From Dactylorhiza incarnata (taxonomy: Eukaryota > Streptophyta > Magnoliopsida > Asparagales > Orchidaceae): a DNA stretch of 64,000 nucleotides. A program made the translations under genes and the position numbers. The stretch covers positions 6,634,001 through 6,698,000 of the forward strand of contig JAWHQI010000121.1 of NCBI GenBank assembly GCA_033032865.1, written 5' to 3'. How positions within the stretch are numbered: the stretch's first letter is position 1; every line of letters begins with the position of its first letter. Below, one piece after another: positions 59,996-64,000 of this stretch. The notes below the pieces were generated by a model. The model saw only the letters and a program-made list of their open reading frames with translations. It did not search any database and had not been told where the DNA came from.

Positions 59996-60009
59996 TAAGT
60001 CTGGGGGTG
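59996..60009 (+). other. Polypurine tract of element G
   Basis: TAAGTCTGGGGGTG directly before the 3' LTR start TGATGAG. Confidence 0.7.
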
Positions 60010-60603
60010 TGATGAGTCCCAAATATATACACATTTATGGACTCATCTGGGCCGATTTTCTAGTCTTTGCACTTCACTTTAGCCAAGTTTTCACTCATAT
60101 TTGATACTCCATGCTAAGTGCACCTCTAGGCCCGTTTTTGGTGCCGCACTAGCAATTGCTAGTGGCGTGCTTGTCGAGGAGGTGCTTGCGACCCTCATTC
60201 CGTTAGCCTACTCGTCCATCCGCCTATCGAAGCGTGGCATAGCATCCGGTGTAATCCATCCCGCCTAATGAAGCAGCGCGCTCAAGGCCTGCATTGTTCG
60301 ATTCCGCTTGCCTACTCGCCCATCCGCCCAACGAAGTAGTGCGTTTAAGGCCTACGTAGTTTTCCATCCCGCCAAGCGAAGCATTGCATAGCGACATTGC
60401 ATAGGAGTAGTTGTAATATTTTATTTTATTATTCGCAAACCAAACCAACCATCCATTGTAACCCTGACCAAGGACTTCGATCTCAAGTCCTTCCTTGAAA
60501 CCTAACTCCACCTTACTGTGTTCCTTGAGAGACCGACACTCGGGGATCTTCCCCATTATTATTACTTGTGCGACCGGTGCACTTGCCGAATAAATCGCCA
60601 TCA
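60010..60603 (+). repeat. Element G 3' LTR with internal deletion
   Basis: 594 bp against 1,513 for the 5' LTR. The join TTTTTGGTG|CCGCACTAGC removes about 920 bases between two GGTG copies of the intact LTR (near 46165 and 47084). Confidence 0.85.
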
Positions 60604-60874
60604 ACCACCTCGGGGGAAAAACACTTAGCCTCAACGAGGGGCCATCCTACCCTGCCGGCTAGCGGGAGCCCGGCTAGCGGAGGCACCCCGGGGGAAAAAC
60701 ACCGCCTCCCCGAGAGGCCATCCTACCCGGCCAGCTAGTGAGAGCCCGGCTAGGGGAGCCACTTCGGGGGAAACACACTTAGCCTCCCCGAGAGACCATC
60801 CTACCCTGCCGGCTAGCGAGAGCCCTGCTAGCGGAGCCACTTTGGGGGGAAACACTTAGCCTCCCCGAGAGGCC
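60604..60874. repeat. 78-bp satellite, right block (about 3.5 copies)
   Basis: Continuation of 45123-46030 beyond element G, beginning mid-unit at ACCACCTCGGGGG. Ends in a transition to the 89-bp repeat near 60875. Confidence 0.88.
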
Positions 60875-63700
60875 AGAACCAACATGAACCTCCTACCTCG
60901 CTGAGTGAATCTCCTGTCCTTCCAGCTAGATGGGAGCCTGGTCAGCGGTCTCTACTCGGGGCATTAACCAACATGAATCTCTTGCCTCACCGAGTGAATC
61001 TCCTGTCCTGCAAGCTAGATGGGAGCCTGGTCATCGGTCTCTGCTCGGGGCCTTAACCAACATAAATATCCTGCCTCGCCGAGTGAATCTACTGTCCTGC
61101 CAGCTATAGGGGAGCCTGGTCAGCGGTCTCTGCTCGGGGCCTTAACCAACATGAATCTCCTACCTCACCGAGTGAATCTCCTGTCCTGCCAGCTAGATGG
61201 GAGCCTGGTCAGCGGTCTCTGTTTGGGGCCTTAACCAAGATGAACCTCTTGCCTCGCCGAGTGAATCTCCTGTCCTGCCAGCTAGATGGGAGCCTGGTCA
61301 TCGGTCTCTGCTCGGGGCCTTAACCAACATGAACCTCCTGCCTCGCCGAGTGAATCTCCTGTCCTGCCAGCTAGATGGGAGTCTGGTCAGCAGTCTCTGC
61401 TCGGGGCCTTAACCAACATGAACCTCCTGCCTTGCCGAGTGAATCTCCTGTCCTGCCAGCTAGATGGGAGCCTGGTCAGCGGTCTCTGCTCCGGGCCATA
61501 ACCAACAAGAACCTCTTGCCTCGCCGAGTGAATCTCCTATCCTGCCAGCTAGATGGGAGCCTGGTCAGCGGTCTCTGCTCGGGGACTTAACCAACATGAA
61601 TCTCCTGCCTCACTGAGTGAATCTCCTGTCCTGCCAGCTAGATGGGAGCTTGGTCAGCAGTCTCTGCTCGGGGCCTTAACCAACATGAACCTCCTGCCTC
61701 GCTGAGTGAATCTCCTATCCTGCCAGCTAGATTGGAGCCTGGTCAGCGGTCTCTGCTTGGGGCCTTAACCAACATGAACCTCCTGCCTCGCCGAGTGAAT
61801 CTCCTATCCTGCCAGCTAGATGGGAGCCTGGTCAGCGGTCTCTACTCGGGGCCTTAACCAACATGAATCTCCTGCCTCGCCGAGTGAATCTCCTGTCCTT
61901 CCAGCTAGATGGGAGCCTGGTCAACGGTCTCTGCTCGGGGCCTTAACCAACATGAATCTCCTGCCTCGCCGAGTGAATCTCCTGTCCTGCCAGCTAGATG
62001 GGAGCCTGGTCAGCGGTCTCTGCTCGGGGCCTTAACCAACATGAACCTCCTGCCTCGCCGAGTGAATCTCCTGTCCTGCCAGCTAGATGGGAGCCTGGTC
62101 AGCGGTCTCTGCTCGGGGCCTTAACCAACATGAACCTCTTGCCTCACCGAGTGAATCTCCTGTCCTGCCAGCTAGATGGGAGCCTGGTCAGCGGTCTCTA
62201 CTCGGGGCCTTAACCAACATGAAACTCCTGCCTCGTCGAGTGAATCTCCTGTCCTGCCAGCTAGATAGGAGCCTGGTCAGCGGTCTCTGCTCGGGGCCTT
62301 AACCAACATGAACCTCTTGCCTCGCCGAGTGAATCTCCTGTCCTGCCAGCTAGATGGGAGCATGGTCAGCGGTCTCTGCTCGGGGCCTTAACCAACATGA
62401 ACCTCTTGCCTGGCCGAGTGAATCTCCTGTCCTGCCAGCTAGATGGGAGCCTGGACAGCGGTCTCTGCTCGGGGCCTTAACCAACATGAACCTCCTGCCT
62501 CGCCGAGTGAATCTCCTGTCCTGCCAGCTAGATGGGAGACTGGTCAGCGGGCTCTGCTCGGGGCCTTAACCAACATGAACCTCCTGCCTCGCTGAGTGAA
62601 TCTCCTGTCCTGCCAGCTAGATGGGAGCCTGGTCAGCGGTCTCTGCTCGGGGCCTTAACCAACATGAATTTCCTGCCTTACAGAGTGAATCTCCTGTCCT
62701 GCCAGCTAGATGGGAGCTTGGTCAGCGGTCTCAGCTCGGGGCCTTAACCAACATGAACCTCCTGCCTCGTCGAGTGAATCTCCTGTCCTGCCAGAAAGAT
62801 GGGAGCCTGGTCAGCGGTCTCTGCTTGGGGCATTAACCAACATGAACCTCCTGCCTCGCCGAGTGAATCTCCTGTCCTGCCAGCTAGTTGGGATCCTGGT
62901 CAGCGGTCTCTGCTCGGGGCCTTAACCAACATGAACCTCTTGCCTCGCCGAGTGAATCTCCTGTCCTGCCAGCTAGAGGGGAGCCTGGTCAGCGGTCTCT
63001 GCTCGGGGCATTAACCAATATGAATCTCCTGCCTCGCCGAGTGAATCTCTTGTCCTGCCAGCTAGATGGGAACCTGGTCAGCGGTCTCTACTCGGGGCCT
63101 TAACCAACATGAATCTCCTGCCTCACCGAGTGAATCTCCTGTCCTGCCACCCAGATGGGAGCCTGGTCAGCGGTCTCTGCTCGGGGCCTTAACCAACATG
63201 AACCTCTTGCCTCGCCGAGTGAATCTCCTGTCCTGCCAGCTAGATGGGAGCCTGGTCAGCGGTCTCTGCTCGGGGCCTTAACCAACATGAATCTCCTGCC
63301 TCACTGAGTGAATCTCCTGTCCTGCCAGCTAGATGGGAGCATGGTCAGCAGTCTCTGCTCGGGGCCTTAACCAACATGAACCTCCTGCCTCGCCGAGTAA
63401 ATCTCCTATCCTGCCAGCTAGATGGGAGCCTGGTCAGCGGTCTCTGCTCGGGGCCTTAACCAACATGAATCTCCTGCCTCACCGAGTGAATCTCCTGTCC
63501 TACCAGCTAGATGGGAGTCTGGTCAGCGGTCTCTGCTCGGGGACTTATCCAACATGAACCTCCTGCCTCGCCGAGTGAATCTCCTGTCCTGCCAGCTAGA
63601 TGGGAGCCTGGTCAGCGGTCTCTGCTCGGGGCCTTAACCAACATGAATCTCCTGCCTCACCGAGTGAATCTCCTGTCCTGCCAGCTAGATGGGAGCCTGG
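60875..63700. repeat. 89-bp satellite, about 32 copies
   Basis: Unit contains CCTCGCCGAGTGAATCTCC, then TGCCAGCTAGATGGGAGCC and GCGGTCTCTGCTCGGGGCC. Most copies differ at a few positions only. 89 is not a multiple of three, and the unit is open across frames, giving a ladder of overlapping 71-codon frames spaced 89 or 178 apart. They are not genes. Confidence 0.97.
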
Positions 63701-64000
63701 TGTAACGCCCCTGAATTTTCGTATATTAATTTAATTATATTAATGACGTCATTATGACGTAGGATGTTACGTTAGTGCGGAGTTAGCGGTGCGCCGTCAT
63801 TGCGCGTTTTAGCGTCCGTTCGGTCAAGTCGACCAAATTTTGGAGCGACACGAAATTGGAAAACTTTACGTTAGGAAATTTGATTATTTAATTTTAGGAA
63901 TAAATCGTAAAAGTTTCGCGGCGCTCCGGGCAAATTTGAAGCCTCGGCGAATTTGCAAGGATTTGTGTATTTATCCATCGTCGTAAATTTCGGAAATTTA
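63701..64000 (+). mobile_element. Start of a gypsy-type LTR (truncated by the window)
   Basis: TGTAACGCCCCTGAATTTTC is a typical opening of plant chromovirus LTRs. It begins within a satellite unit, after GGGAGCCTGG, so the element probably inserted in the array. The rest lies outside. Confidence 0.6.

Larger units (their letters stand above)
46031..60603 (+). mobile_element. Element G: Athila/Tat-like gypsy element, non-autonomous
   Basis: 5' LTR 46031-47543 and shortened 3' LTR 60010-60603, both starting TGATGAGTCCC. TSD GCCAC/ACCAC (46026-46030, 60604-60608; one mismatch), in phase with the interrupted 78-bp satellite. Primer site TGGTGTTGTTGCGGGGA (47550-47566) is a decayed form of the TGGCGCCGTTGCCGGGGA site of Athila/Tat elements. 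Polypurine tract TAAGTCTGGGGGTG (59996-60009). It has no protease, integrase or reverse transcriptase, only a zinc-knuckle protein gene. Copia element F is inserted at 47659. Confidence 0.85.

Noticed and set aside
60875..63700. Regular short repeats that might be read as a CRISPR array
   Set aside because: The units are head-to-tail without unique spacers, and the context is a plant nuclear genome. It is a satellite.
61019..63705. A ladder of about twenty overlapping 71-codon frames, like a gene family
   Set aside because: They are spaced exactly 89 or 178 bases and share the satellite sequence. The frame changes with each unit, since 89 is not a multiple of three.

Overview
The window looks like nuclear heterochromatin of a large-genome flowering plant. 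It holds Copia and Ty3/gypsy LTR retrotransposons primed by plant-type tRNA sites, CACTA and Helitron DNA transposons, tandem satellites, and captured pieces of plant genes (SYP7 syntaxin, MCM5, a nodulin-like MFS transporter). I cannot resolve the species or order. The only possibly resident gene is the 3' end of an unrecognised two-exon gene at 28-563.

The layout is best read as nests, each supported by target-site duplications (TSDs). Nest 1 (1.4-14 kb): a minus-strand 'putative plant transposon protein' (PTP-like) pseudogene lies against a family-B LTR. It is split by a Copia LTR (2423-3488, TSD TGAAC). The Copia body, with a near-complete gag-pol (5766-9722, one nonsense codon) and its 3' LTR (10704-11770), follows downstream, and the LTR plus its flank is duplicated. 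Nest 2 (14-23 kb): remains of a family-B-type element carry a 2.2-kb solo LTR (16225-22692, TSD ATGCA), which carries a 4.2-kb Helitron (17444-21672) with SYP7 and MCM5 fragments. Nest 3 (23-36.7 kb): a plus-strand PTP-like gene is split by element E (24018-35252, minus strand, TSD TTAAC). E carries a 2.9-kb CACTA element (26641-29554, TSD AAT) with an MFS gene fragment. After this come a second family-B LTR (36711-38220) and a decayed minus-strand SIRE-like gag with primer site and LTR (38235-40997).

From 41 to 45 kb there is a 158-bp repeat array, then very GC-rich low-complexity DNA with homopolymer C runs and a 38-bp repeat. From 45.1 kb a 78-bp satellite runs to 46030 and resumes at 60604. 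It is interrupted by an Athila/Tat-like gypsy element G (46031-60603). G encodes only a 399-residue double zinc-knuckle protein and is itself interrupted by Copia element F (47659-56921, TSD CTTTT). F has gag, protease, integrase, reverse transcriptase and RNase H with a few nonsense codons. The 78-bp satellite passes into a related 89-bp satellite (about 32 copies), which stops where a new gypsy-type LTR starts (63701).

E and F are one family in opposite orientations. F carries pol. E has lost nearly all of pol and holds, in the same place, an antisense PTP-like gene. Both keep two paralogous stem-loops between pol and the 3' LTR. This sense-gag/antisense-gene design, seen several times here, is the most unusual feature of the window. 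Nearly every reading frame here is a transposon gene, most are broken, and host regulation cannot be inferred.
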